A stretch of DNA of 64,000 bases from Fonsecaea monophora (lineage: Eukaryota; Ascomycota; Eurotiomycetes; Chaetothyriales; Herpotrichiellaceae): assembly GCF_001642475.1 (NCBI RefSeq), contig NW_019173994.1, positions 1-64,000 of the forward strand, given 5' to 3'. Of the stretch, positions 1 to 10,755 are shown one piece after another. The notes under the pieces are model-generated. The model made no database searches and had not been told where the DNA came from. It was given only the letters and a program-made list of their open reading frames with translations. The translations under genes and the position numbers were made by a program. Positions within the stretch are counted from its first letter, which is position 1. Each line of letters opens with the position of its first letter.

Positions 1-240
1 ATTTCATATAATCTATAAAATTATTATATTATATTCTATTTTCGCTGCGTAGTCTAGCTTAGAATATAATAGATCGTAAAATCTCATATAAAAACTATAA
101 TTTTCCATGTCTTTTTTCTTTAATTATAGGCTACTTAAGTCTCGATAAGTATTCTAAAGTTATAAAGAGATATAATAGTACTACTAGATATACACTTCAA
201 TCTCCTAGCTGAAAAAAGTATAGCTGCCTATTAATTTAAA
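1..240. other. AT-rich edge segment
   Basis: The first 240 bases are strikingly rich in A/T and in TpA steps, unlike the roughly balanced sequence that follows, and no open reading frame of note crosses them. In ascomycetes this composition is typical of old repeats mutated by RIP, so this may be the flank of an AT-rich repeat block lying outside the window. No transposon protein can be read in it. The following 241-670 also shows no supported gene. Confidence 0.5.
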
Positions 241-670
241 AGTTATGGCGATGTGAAAGTCAGGGATTTTGGTGGTAAATGGGGGTTGGACGGATATTTT
301 TGCTAGTGTGCTGTAACAGTCGATATCATGAATCAGGTCACGTGTAGTCTGTTACATAAGCCACTCTAACTCCAGCGTTGTGTGAGCGTCACTATCGTCA
401 CTATCGACACTCCGTTCCTCGATCGGCTGCCAGATTGCATCGCCGTGACGTCAAAAGTTGCCCATTCCTGCTCAACAAGAATGGAGTCAAGTGCCAAAGG
501 TTGCGAGATGCAGCTCAACAACCCTTTTCACTCACATGCAAATGGACGGACTCCTGACATGTGGCCCGCTATTCCTGTCTCATGTTTAAATGGACTTATT
601 TCACACCGTCACTCAAACCATTGATCAAGTCTTGACTTGCGACTGGTACGACACGTTCAGGTCATTCAAA

Positions 671-1135
671 ATGGAAGGCAACAAGGCCCAAGATAAAACT
701 ATGGATACAGATCCTGGAGGCGAAATCCCTCAGTATGTGCTTGATTGGTGTCCTTTCTCTTGCCAGTCCACTGATAGACCTGTGTAGATACGAGTCCATA
801 AAGACTGCGACCGTTCCCACCTCAAAACAAAGAGGCCAATTGGGCAGTAGGTCACTGAACCCTTCTCCCCTTGCCCTCTTATTTCTGACAATTTTCCAGG
901 TGGCTCCAATACAACGGAGACTCCCTCCACGTCTGAGGAGCGGGGAAAGCAGACAACAGAAAATATAAGATATGGCCAGAATATCTCCGAGTCCGGTATG
1001 GGTGGTAAGACAGTGGCGCAGGATGGCCAGGCCGGTCAACAAGGTGGATATGGAGGAACACCAGACCAGGCCGAAGGACAGAAGGATACCAGACCGCAGC
1101 AGGGATATGGAGCAGGAAGCGGGGTCGGCGCATAG
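671..1135 (+). CDS. Small hydrophilic conserved fungal protein (ENIRYGQ motif), splice unresolved
   Basis: The firm part is the last exon, about 900-1135, which reads SNTTETPSTSEERGKQTTE, then NIRYGQNISESGMGGKT, then a Gly/Gln-rich tail ending at TAG 1133-1135. I recall this ENIRYGQ-(N/A)IS-E-GMGG pattern from a small uncharacterised protein widespread in Pezizomycotina. A likely first exon starts at ATG 671 (MEGNKAQDKTMDTDPGG) and ends at the strong donor GTATGT at 733. The best acceptor is TTCTGACAATTTTCCAG ending at 899. These two sites leave the reading frame one base out of register, so either a different splice is used (for example donor 737 or acceptor 919) or the gene carries a frameshift. 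It is convergent with the uL16m gene. Function unknown. Confidence 0.45.
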
Positions 1136-1187
1136 AGTTGGAAGGTCGTCGAGTATGATCGGGGACATGCGATTGTGGTCAGAAGCC

Positions 1188-1934
1188 TCACGGCGAAATG
1201 GGGACTGTCGTCGGCGGCGGATCTAGCTGAGTCGCGATCGTCTGAGGCGGCACTTTCATCCCTGCTACAATGGGTTTTGGGCTTTCCTTGTCCTTGGGTT
1301 CCACTTCTCTCCGGGCTTCCTTGAGCTTTTCCAATGTCACTCCGTTGCCCAGTTTCGTGATGCCAACCATTGGAGGATCTCCCTTCTTAACGAACTCCCA
1401 CAGTCCAGGTAGCTTGTTTCCCGCCAGCCTGAAAGCATCTCTTACCACCTGCTCGTGGAGATTGCTCTTGATCTCGAACACCACCCTGCTGACCGGGATA
1501 CGCGCAGCCCAGTAGTCGAATTTGCCCTTTCCTTTGCCCATGCGCACGTCGCTGCCTTTCGTGTACACACCGATATTTGCGCTTACTCGCTTGTATAGTC
1601 TGAAACGCTCCCCCCGTAGCCGTCTGTTGATAGTATCCTCAGCGTTCTTGAGTTGTTTCGCCGAGACTCGGCGGTCGTGATCTTTCATGCGCAAGCCATA
1701 GTCGCCCCAAACAACGGTGGTCCCGCGCATTGAACCGCCCGTCGGCATTCGCGGTCGTCCCACGTGAGATTTTCTCACTTCCGGTCTCTTGGGCGTCAGC
1801 CAATCTTGACGGGCTGTCGTGGTAGAGAATGAGCGAGTGCATATCGAGGGAGCTTGTATCGCGCGTTGGGCAGGGAGGGAGGAGTGTATCCGATTCAATC
1901 TGGTCGAAGACGTTCTGGGACGGTTTGAGAACAT
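1188..1934 (-). CDS. Mitochondrial large-subunit ribosomal protein uL16m (Mrpl16)
   Basis: A single exon of 248 residues encoding the mitochondrial homologue of bacterial ribosomal protein L16, which lies near the peptidyl-transferase and A-site region of the large subunit. Family signatures are TGGSMRGTTVVWGDYGL at about 66-82 and VRMGKGKGKFDYWAARIP starting at about residue 130, the classic L16 basic loop. The N-terminus is rich in Arg, Ser and Thr without acidic residues up to RSFSTTTARQDW, as expected for a matrix-targeting presequence. The frame is open upstream of 1934 but has no further ATG, so ATG 1932-1934 (MFSNRPRT) was chosen. The C-terminal extension with many Pro and Lys is typical of fungal forms. 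Confidence 0.93.
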   Translation of the reverse strand: MFSNRPRTSSTRLNRIHSSLPAQRAIQAPSICTRSFSTTTARQDWLTPKRPEVRKSHVGRPRMPTGGSMRGTTVVWGDYGLRMKDHDRRVSAKQLKNAEDTINRRLRGERFRLYKRVSANIGVYTKGSDVRMGKGKGKFDYWAARIPVSRVVFEIKSNLHEQVVRDAFRLAGNKLPGLWEFVKKGDPPMVGITKLGNGVTLEKLKEARREVEPKDKESPKPIVAGMKVPPQTIATQLDPPPTTVPISP

Positions 1935-2622
1935 TGTTTTGATCCGTAGATAGCGCAAACAAGCAACTAGGAAGCCGTCAGTCAGTTCGAGCAATCCTCA
2001 AACCATGCGGATGGGAGCTCTCGTACAAGACGGGCCAGCGGGCTGCGCAGCCATGTTTCCGGTGTTTGTGTGGTCGTGAATTCAAAGTATGGCTTTGTAT
2101 AGTGCTGGACGGGTCGCAAAAGTAGCGTATCTTGGAGCAAGATGCTATTGAATACGATGATAAGATCAGTGGTCTATGCTTGTTCACAAATCACAGAGCA
2201 TCGTGTCCCAGAGGTTGCAAGCATTGAGAACGAAAAAGCTCTAGGGTGCAATTGGCTTGTCTGCCAAGATCTAGCCGCTTTAAGCCTTGAAAGGACAAAG
2301 TCAGTTTCAATACCGAGTTGAGTTAGCTCCTGCAGTACTTCAGCTGTTGTGAACAAACATGCCGCCCTATATTTTGTCTGCTACCTAGGTATACAATAAT
2401 ATGTCGATATGTCTGGTCTTTGGTGGTCGTCAAAAATCTTCAAGCACAAGTAGACGACTTCAGCAGATTTTGAGCTGTCTCTCCCAGCCTCGAGAAATCA
2501 TGAACATACGTATATTGCATGGTATTGGCGGAAGGGATTGATCATTGTAGTCATGGTCAAAGGAGCGCATTCGTTGGTCAACTTATATTTTGATACCACA
2601 ATCTTCCCATCGAAGCAAGCGC
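1935..2622. other. Intergenic, uL16m promoter side and amidase 3' side
   Basis: No supported gene. The part next to 1935 must hold the promoter of the uL16m gene; the part next to 2622 is downstream of the amidase gene. Short frames here have no recognisable domain. Confidence 0.6.
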
Positions 2623-4170
2623 TTACAGAACTGGAGGTTTCCGACCCTGGACGAGTTGTTCCACTCCGTATGCCAGTTCCAGCAGTTTCTGCTCGCGATA
2701 CGGTAGACCGACCAATTCCAATCCCACGGGTAAACCACTGCCACCTTCGGTCAAGCCCGCAGGTACAGTGACGGAGGGGAAAAGCGACTGCGACGAGACC
2801 AGCGTATTGGTTGGGAAGGCCGCCGCAGGCCATCTTTGAGAAAGCACGTCTTCAAGCAGCGGAGCCGGGACCTGGACGTCCGGGAAAGCCAGTGCATCGA
2901 GATTGTCCCTGGCTAGGGCGACCGTGATGGCGCGCTGGAGTTCCTCTCGGGCAAGCAGGCGAGTAGTGAACTCAGGATCATTCTGGGGCGTCCCGATACC
3001 GGTGGCAATACCCTCGAACAAGTCGAGAGCTGGGTGATATTTCTTCGACTCATAAATCTCTTTGGTGTTGGTCTTTAGGAATGGGTGTCGACCGAAGAAC
3101 TGGTCAAGATCGGAACGAGAGCGTTCGTGATACGTAAAGGTTATCTCGAGGAGTTTCGTCAGATTGGGTATCTCGACGTCAACGAGGACCGTGCCGTTGT
3201 CTTGGAGCGTCTGCAGCGCCGCGTTGATGACCTTGTTCACGGATTGGCTCTCTGGGCTCGACTCTGGCCCAAATACGCCCCGGAGCACACCGATACGCGC
3301 CGACTTGATCTTGTCCACAGATAGATTCGCACCGTAGCTTCCTCCAACAGGCGGACCGGCGATCACTGCAGTTGCCGTATAGGGATCTTGTTCGTCGAAG
3401 CCGGCCAGTACATCGAGCATCAAGGCAACGTCTGTGACGGTCCGGCACATTGGACCTGGTGTATCTTGGGGAACCAGTAGGGGCGACAGACCAGTCCGGC
3501 TGATTATACCAGGGGTACATCGAATACCCACGAGTCCGCAGAAGGACGACGGCACTCGAATTGAACCACCAGTATCCTCGCCCACGCCCAGCAGACCAAG
3601 ATCAGCGGCTACCGCGGAACCTGTGCCTGAGCTAGAGCCTCCTGGATCTCGTTTCGTATCATACGGATTCTTCGTTGTCCCGGACAGAGACGACGTCGAG
3701 TGCCAGGACGTAGCGAAGTCTTCGACAATTCTGTTAGTTGCACGGACTTTTGACTCTCAATTTGTGCCCTTACCTGGCATCGTGGTCTTCGCCAAAATGA
3801 TGGCCCCCGCGGCCTTCAACTTTGCGACTAGCGTGGCGTCTTGCTCTGGAATATAATCTTTGGCAACGATCGATCCGTACGTCGTCGTGAGGCCTTTGGT
3901 ACTGGCCTGGTCTTTGACAACCACGGGGATACCATGGAGTGGCCCTTTCAATTCCGACGTGGATTTAAGATGTGCATCTAAAGCATCGGCCTCTGCGACA
4001 GCTGTTGACGAAACCGCCAATATACTGTTCAACTTGGGGCCATCGTCGGCTTGGTCGATTGTCTTGATGCGATGGAGATAGTATTCGACAACTTGCCGGG
4101 TTGTGAATGTGCCATCAAGGTAGCCCTTTTGTGCTCGGGCGATAGTCAGCTCCTTCAACGACGTGGTCAT
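2623..4170 (-). CDS. Amidase-signature family hydrolase (GatA-like)
   Basis: Two exons on the minus strand, 3774-4170 and 2623-3719, separated by a 54-nt intron (3720-3773, donor GTAAGG, branch CTAAC). The product is 497 residues, the usual family length. The Ser-cisSer-Lys triad is visible: Lys86 in GIPVVVKDQ, the cis-Ser in PGGSSSGTGSA (Ser161/162) and the nucleophile Ser185 in GEDTGGSIRVPSS. The join gives TTMP|DFATSW, the expected family sequence. These enzymes hydrolyse carboxylic amides to acid plus ammonia; the substrate cannot be read from sequence, and it is closer in style to GatA or indoleacetamide hydrolases than to AmdS. It is transcribed divergently from a C6 regulator across 482 bp and lies near a LamB/YcsF gene, which suggests a role in amide nitrogen use. 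No targeting signal is obvious, so it is probably cytosolic. Confidence 0.92.
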
Positions 4171-4652
4171 GGTGTATCAGTTGTCGAACCAACGGCCGTT
4201 GATCTTACAGACAGGGAACTTGCAAAACTTCTGTAATGTACACCAACTGACAGTGTCAACAATCAGTGGTTCATGACTCGAGTCGCTGCGGGGATCTCAC
4301 GGAATTCCTACCCAGGTACGAGGTATTCTGTCTCCGCTGAAATCCCGGTCCTTATCGTGGAAAGGATCGGACAAGGCTGGATACTCAGGGTTGTCCTATC
4401 TAGGATAGTGACAGAGGGTTATTTAACCATCGAGCCCAGCGAGGCCCTTATCTCTGGGCGTCTCTTAGGTAGGGAGCCTAGAACTGTGGGCGCTACCCAC
4501 CCGTGCCGGCTGAAGGAAAACTTTCTCGGCCACTTGAATCGGATATCACCGCTTGACCAAGGCAGGGCATCGGTTCAAAATTGGCCAGGCTGCAGGTACC
4601 GAGCAATGCTTCTCCTTCCGGCATACGGCAGACATTCGATACGTGCGGTTCG
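4171..4652. promoter_or_regulatory. Divergent promoter, amidase / C6 regulator
   Basis: A 482-bp spacer between two divergent start codons, so it must contain both promoters. This arrangement is common where a pathway regulator controls its adjacent enzyme gene. I see no clear TATA box. Confidence 0.5.
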
Positions 4653-7335
4653 ATGGTGTTGAGCACTCCAGCTCTCCGAGAGCATAGGCGCGTCTATCAG
4701 GTTTGTGTCCCTCGCTAAGACTGTTGTACGCGTGGTCAACATATGCTGATCAATGTTCCTCAGGCATGCGAGCCGTGTCGGCTCAAGAAGGTTCGCTGTG
4801 AACTGGGATCTGTCGACCAACCCAAGAGAGGGCCTTGCGCGCGTTGTCGCAGAGAGAATAGAGACTGTTTTTTTGCTGCCACGCGGACCAGGAAGCTTAC
4901 ATCCAGCTCAATCTCGGGTCAGGATCTTGAGCCTCGCCATCCTCCTGGTGCAAAGCGACAGCGGACTGCATATCACGGAGAACATGAGCAGACATCGTCA
5001 CTATCCGAAGAGGGATCTCCTCTCGCTTCCATTGCTCCGTTAGAGGGTTCAACAGGGGAAGAAACCCAGGGCAGGCGTGCTGAAGCAGCGCTTCTGAATG
5101 GACATTCCCGAACCTGGCATGACGCTCTTACATTACTGGCGAGAGTCTGCGACGAAGATGGGACGCAAAAAAGTGCCGTCGAGGTGCAGTCACTGTCTCC
5201 AGAAGAACAAGCACATATGAGACAGGCTGGACCTGCTGCTTTCCCCTTCATTGGTAGCACCGTCTCTCAAGATACCCAAGCTGCTTTGCGGGCCTGGTCG
5301 ACGCTGCGATTTGTGCGTGGCGGACTGTTCACGGCTGAAGAAGCCCTGGATATGGTAGACCATTTCTACACTTACCAGGCACCCTTTTCCCCAGCTGCTC
5401 CAGAGTATTATGCGCATCACAGCAAGCATCATCTCCTCATCGAGGAAGAGCCGATCCTGACCATAACAATGTTGATGATTGGTTCCCGATACCGAACATG
5501 GACTGGGCCAGCGTCGATATCGAGGTCCCGCGTCATTCACGACCGACTGTGGAGGTATCTTCAGGGGATGATCTCGCGTCTCTTCTGGTTCGAGGACAAT
5601 TTTGTCGGGGAGTTCACCTCACTGAGAGATCCGTCAAGTAGCATGCAGAAAAGGGGACAAGACTCTGTGCGATCCATCCGGTTTCGCACGCTGGGCACTT
5701 GCGAAGCTCTGTTACTGGTTCTGGACTGGCATCCGAGGGCCCTCCATTTCCCTCCGATTGATGACGATACCACTTCGATTGTGATTGCCGAACAACCAAG
5801 GTCGCGGAATACTGGCACATCGGGTGGGGAGTACGAGACAGGAGCAGGTCACCTCTGGCTGGCTCGCTCCGGGCACTTGTGTCGTTCGATGCTCTCTACT
5901 GTCTCTATGCTCGCCACTGAACTTGGATTCTTCGACGGGAAAGAAGGGCCTTCGACGTACTACTCTGAGTACCGTGACTACTTGTACGGAGCTCCATCGA
6001 CTCGTCAGCGGGCGCAGTCGTTGCAGTATTTGATTTGGATATATGCTACGCAGCAGCAGACGGGACCACCGAGTATGTTGATTGATCATCTCCCCGTTTG
6101 ACCCCTTCTAGTACGTGTGGGTATACTGATGTAGAAACTCAGGCTGGAGAATCAGCACACCCACACCATCTGCACTACATATCGAAACGCACTTGGACAA
6201 TACGACCGAATGCTGGGTTCGAGTGGCAACATTGGTGAAAAAAGCCGATGAAGCACTCTTCAAGTCTCAGCGGTATACCCAGAAAATTATCCGAAACGGA
6301 CAGTATCTCTCAATCATGCAGTCGTTCCAGCCGCTGCTGCAAGAGTTCATCATCAAGTTCAATCACGCAAAATGTAACTTGGTCGCACCCTATACTCGGG
6401 CTCCCAGGCTAACAAACACCAGTGTCTAGACAAATGCGACTCATCTTGTCGATCGAATTCAACTACATTCAATTGTGTATCTTCAGTCTCAGCCTGCAGG
6501 CAATGATGCTGAGAAAATGCCGAACTGGAGCCAATGAATCCCGACTCGATTACGATTCTCTCCAAACTCCTTCTACTACAGACGAAGAGCACCTGGGCAG
6601 AACCGCCAGGGCAGCTCGAAGTATCGTCTCGGTTGTGGTTGACGACCTTCTCCCTGATGGCGACGTCAAGCATATCCCTGTTCGCTCATACTCGCGGATC
6701 TTGGGAGCAGCTCTGGTTCTTCTACAGGTATGGGCACAGTTGTTCCCCATTGACTAACTTGGATGTTGCGGAGGCTGACAGCGGACCAGATCTGCGCGTC
6801 AGAAATGAAGCATGTTCTCGACGTGTCTGCGACTTTTAGCCAGATCAAAGATCTCGGGACTGCGCTCGAGACCTGCGTGGTTGACGACACACACCTCAGC
6901 GCTCGATGGGGTGTCCTTTTGGCCGGGCTAACAGACAGTTTCCAGTCGCGGCTTTCTCAACAACAAATCGTCCTTTCCGATTCCCGGAGGGACGAACCCA
7001 ATCCAAACCGAACGGGAACCTCTGAGATGCCCGAAGCTTCTGAAATGTTGATTCGGGCATCGAACATGAACGGCCGCACACAGCATCAAAGTCACCCCGA
7101 TATCGCGCCCGGGCTTCGTCCCAGCGCGGAGGGCATAGGAACCACATTACAAGCACCCAACTTTGACGTCTATTCTATGTGGTGGGATATCACGCGGCCG
7201 GTGGATGCCATGACGGCTGAGCAGAGCATGCGGTATGTTCCCATCACTTCGGTGGAAACGGACATGTCTCTACCAGATGTGTCTTTGGGAAACGGACACG
7301 ATAGCTCGTTTAACTTTCCGACGAACTTGTTCTAG
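4653..7335 (+). CDS. Zn2Cys6 transcription factor 1
   Basis: Five exons: 4653-4700, 4764-6072, 6143-6373, 6423-6727, 6790-7335, giving 812 residues. The first 16-codon exon (MVLSTPALREHRRVYQ) joins in frame to ACEPCRLKKVRC, so the zinc cluster has Cys18, Cys21, Cys28, Cys41, Cys44 and Cys51 with C-x2-C-x6-C-x12-C-x2-C-x6-C spacing. The intron ends immediately before the cluster and has a GCTGAT branch-like motif. The remaining introns are 70, 49 and 62 nt, with TACTGAT, GCTAAC or GACTAAC branch motifs. The middle of the protein carries the helical pattern of the fungal regulator homology region (for example TWTGPASISR and SYSRILGAALVLLQ). It is divergent from the amidase and upstream of the LamB/YcsF gene, so it is the natural candidate regulator of both; this is inferred from position only. 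Confidence 0.9.
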
Positions 7336-7660
7336 ACCATATATATCTCTGTACGAGTATTCCCAACAAATAACTGTGGCAAATCTCCGGTTGGAGGGAT
7401 ATAGAGATCCACCAGGACCGCGATCTTGTTGCAATTTATGTACATGACGGGGTACATGGACCACCTTGTTTCGCTCTGTATGCCTCCCTCCCCGGTCCGC
7501 GACTTGCCGAAGGATATTTTTATCTCTTAGTGGCTCCCTCTCTCGTTAACGTTCGGTGCAGAAGACCAGACAAATTCCCCATGGCCTGGATTCATGCAGA
7601 TGCAAAAGAAAATTTACTTTCGCCATGGATCAAACCATACTGGCTGGACTTGACGACTAA
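7336..7660. promoter_or_regulatory. Spacer and promoter of the LamB/YcsF gene
   Basis: A 325-bp spacer between the stop of regulator 1 and the start of the LamB/YcsF gene. No gene seen. It should hold the terminator of the former and the promoter of the latter. Confidence 0.5.
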
Positions 7661-8666
7661 ATGCACGCCCTTTCTACCTGCACACGCAGGCTTTTCACGA
7701 GGCTGCCGCCGTCCTTGACCAGACACTACTCCAGCCTCGTGGGTGACAACATGTCTCGCGTCAAGCACAAGGCCATGATCAACGTCGACCTGGGAGAGGG
7801 ATATGGCAACTGGTCGTGTGGACCGGATCCTGAGAAACTACTCCCCCTGATCGACCATGCCAATATAGCCTGTGGCTTTCACGCGTCGTGAGTGCATCTT
7901 GTATTCTTGAGATAAGTGTCACTGATTGACATTTGGGGAAACAGAGATCCCCTCATCATGATGGACACGGTCGAGCAATGCAAAGCCCACGGCGTCAAGG
8001 TCGGCGCACACCCGGGATTCCCAGACCTGCAGGGCTTTGGGCGGAGGGAGATGAAACTGTCCCACGAAGAACTCACGGCCATGACCATCTACCAGGTCGG
8101 CGCGCTCAAGGGATTTCTCGACCGGGCAGGCGTGCCGCTCCACCACGTCAAGCCGCACGGGATGCTCTACGGGGTCTGCTGTCGCGACTACGACGTGGCG
8201 AAGGCGGTGTTTCGGGGCATTCCCAAGGGGGTGCCTGTCTTTGGTCTCGCGGGGACGTGTATGGAGCACGCGGCGCGGGACATGGGCATCGACTTCATCG
8301 CCGAGTTCTATGCCGATGTCAAATACAACGCGGATGGCAGTTTGATCATCGATCGGAAGAAAGGGTATGTTGTTGTGAACCCCCTCCTGACCGCGTTTCC
8401 ATTCAATCTCTCTTTTTATTAAATCCTTTCTCTTTATCTGATTATGAGATAGGGCATGGGACCGCGAAGAGATCAGCCGCCGAGTTTCGCAGCAGCTGGA
8501 GACGTGCAGCGTGGGTGCTGTTGACGGCTCGAGCTGTGACCTGCCAATCAACGACTACAGCACGTCGATATGTTGTCATTCTGACAGTCCAGGGTGCATT
8601 GAGATTGTCGAGGAGACGCGAAAGGTGGTTGATGCTTTCAACAACAAATACTTTCCCGGTGGTTAG
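7661..8666 (+). CDS. LamB/YcsF family protein (5-oxoprolinase subunit A / PxpA-like)
   Basis: Three exons, 7661-7887, 7945-8364 and 8453-8666, giving 286 residues. The family core is clear: INVDLGEGYG at about 40-49, ACGFHASDP at the first splice, VGAHPGFPDLQGFGRR, HHVKPHGMLY, and GVPVFGLAGTCMEHAA. Family members include Aspergillus LamB (lactam use) and bacterial PxpA, part of the ATP-dependent 5-oxoprolinase PxpABC. The start at ATG 7661 adds an Arg/Ser-rich leader ending RHYSS that looks like a mitochondrial presequence; ATG 7751 (MSRVKHKA) would give a cytosolic form. Partner subunits (PxpB/PxpC or LamA) are not in the window. The family also includes proteins with no tested activity, so lactamase activity is inferred. 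Nearby amidase and regulator genes support a nitrogen-scavenging role. Confidence 0.88.
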
Positions 8667-9244
8667 TATAGTCGTTGCATTAGGTACTACGGCAGCCCAG
8701 GCAGTACAACAACACCACCACCACCACCACCACTACTTTGTCGTTTCAACCTTGAAACCCGCTTGGCCTCCCACTCACGCTTTGGTCTGTATCATTGGAC
8801 CGGCTCGGAATATACCAACAGTAAGTGAAAGTTTGTTCAATCTCGGATCGGAAAACCACGGCTCAAGGCTCAGTCGGTTCGATATCCGATACCCACCAAC
8901 ATGCCACAAGCCACGAGGTTGTCAAACCTTTTGCTCGCGAACCGAGATACAAGTTACTAACAAGATCTACTTATAAACAGGAAAATGCCCGCTCGAGGCT
9001 TGGAAGGGGCCCACAACGCCACAATCGCAAGAACAATCAACACATGGATAGATGATGGTCATGGGAAAGAGATACACAGGGCACAGCAGCCTTGTGCGGA
9101 TTTGTGTTGGGATATTGTTGTTGGAATATAATCTGGACAGATCATGCCGCTTCTCCTGCGCAATGACTGCGAGGTTGTCGATACAGCTCCAAGTCTTTAT
9201 GCCTGCCAGAACTTCTCTGAGTGATCATGGCCTCGATATCAAAA
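8667..9244. other. Convergent spacer with a (CAC)n run
   Basis: A 578-bp spacer between convergent genes (LamB/YcsF and HRI1). It contains a short CAC trinucleotide run at about 8714-8733 and otherwise nothing recognisable; it should hold both transcription ends. Confidence 0.6.
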
Positions 9245-10009
9245 TCAACTGGTGCCTCGAACAATACATTCACAATCACAAATAACAACCGTCTGTCCCT
9301 TTTTCTCTGCCATCCCTCCTCTTCCTCCAGTGTCAAGGTCGCGTTGTACATCCCCAGCTCTCGGAATGGACTGTACAGGACCCGCCTCGAAGACGGTGTG
9401 CCAACTGCCCGTGCCCGACTTTGAGGACCAAACCTCTTTCCTGACCGCAAAACTCCCCTGCGCTGATTCCTGCATCCCCAAGAACATGTGGCCGATTCTC
9501 CCCAGGAACATGGATTCGTCGGTGCTTTGCAATATCCATGCGCTTCCCTCTTCGTCAGATTCTGTGTCCTTTGTAACATCCCGCCACACCTCTTCGTAGT
9601 CTGTCAGAGTCCCATCGCCTTCCTTGTCGAACTTGCCCGTCTCTAGACTGTCGCCGTTGCTCAAGTCGATGAACGATGCTTCGTCGGATTGCCGACTCCC
9701 CATGGAATCGATGATGCGAGTCCACCGAAACGTCACTGGGAGGAGGTGTCAGTCGGTCAGTTCTTTCAACCAATCCCAAGACTTCATTCATATGTATTCT
9801 GTTAGAAGGTACCTACGTGGATCGCGTGCGAGCGTCTTGCGCTCACCTGCTCGACTCCACTGCAGCGTCTTGTCGGCCAGTGTCACACGAAGGTCCATAT
9901 AGTAGCCGTCCACGTTGAGGGCGATAGTGTCGGTGCCTTCAAAGGCATCGTCTGGGAGCCAGCGAATGCTGACTCGCTTGAGGATCTGGGGTGTTGATTT
10001 GATCACCAT
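9245..10009 (-). CDS. HRI1 family protein
   Basis: Two exons on the minus strand, 9817-10009 and 9245-9735, with an 81-nt intron (donor GTAGGT, acceptor CTCCTCCCAG). The product is 227 residues, close to yeast Hri1 (about 244). The N-terminal part, VSIRWLPDDAFEGTDTIALN and then GYYMDLRV, and the post-splice FRWTRIIDSMGSR match the family pattern of two lipocalin-like beta-barrel halves. The start ATG 10007-10009 (MVIKSTPQ) is the first in frame. Yeast Hri1 is a non-essential cytosolic protein reported to interact with Hrr25 and the Sec61 translocon; its biochemical role is unknown. The gene is divergent from the amino-acid permease. Confidence 0.82.
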
Positions 10010-10755
10010 CTTCGACTCTTCCACTCACTCCCACATGCGAAAACGGAGCCTAGTTTTGGTTCGTCAAGGCGCAATGTCCCAGAAGCTGGTCGAGGCTCTA
10101 TTATCCACCACCCCTTGTTGCCCCAAATACTACTTGTGTCTACAACCGATCTTGACCCATAGTGTATGACAGAAGTATTCTCCCCATCGTTTCCCCGGAA
10201 AGTGAGCGACCCTGGTCAGCCTGGCGAGTCACCGACTCCACCGCCGAGAAAAAGGCTCGGAAATCAACGGCGGCGGAGCTCTGCGTTCTCGGCTCAATGA
10301 TAAGGAATAGTCTTTTGGGGGTATCCCGTGGATCAGGTCAAGCCGCCAATCAACGACGAGGACTGAGTACCTGATTCGGATAATTGATTGTTTTCGGTTG
10401 GAGGAAAGAGCTGGATCGTTTCCCAGCCAGTCCTAATATTTCAATCTCCACCGGATACCTCGTATCTATCTCTTTTCCTATGGATCTGGATTCATGTCAG
10501 AGCCAAGACGCCCCTGGGCCCCCGTCTCATGATAGAATCCGCCAGATACCAAACACCAGGGAGGGCCGGCCGGCAATGTCGAAGTTTCCCATGTATCTCG
10601 TGTACGGGATTTGAGCGCAGAGGGGGACGAAAGAGAGATAAAAGATCCCTGTGACCGCCAAACCGGACTTCTTTAACACACTTTGCTGTTTCGTTTCCTC
10701 CCGATCCTGCGTTGAGCCCAGAAACGAACGGATCTCAGCCAACGCACATTCTACC
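10010..10755. promoter_or_regulatory. Divergent promoter, HRI1 / amino-acid permease
   Basis: A 746-bp spacer between divergent starts. No gene recognised. Both promoters must lie here. Confidence 0.5.

Noticed and set aside
7933..8976. 347-codon plus-strand frame over the LamB/YcsF gene
   Set aside because: It overlaps exons 2 and 3 in another frame, is dominated by Arg/Gly/Pro shadow composition, and the true frame has clear family motifs with proper splice sites.
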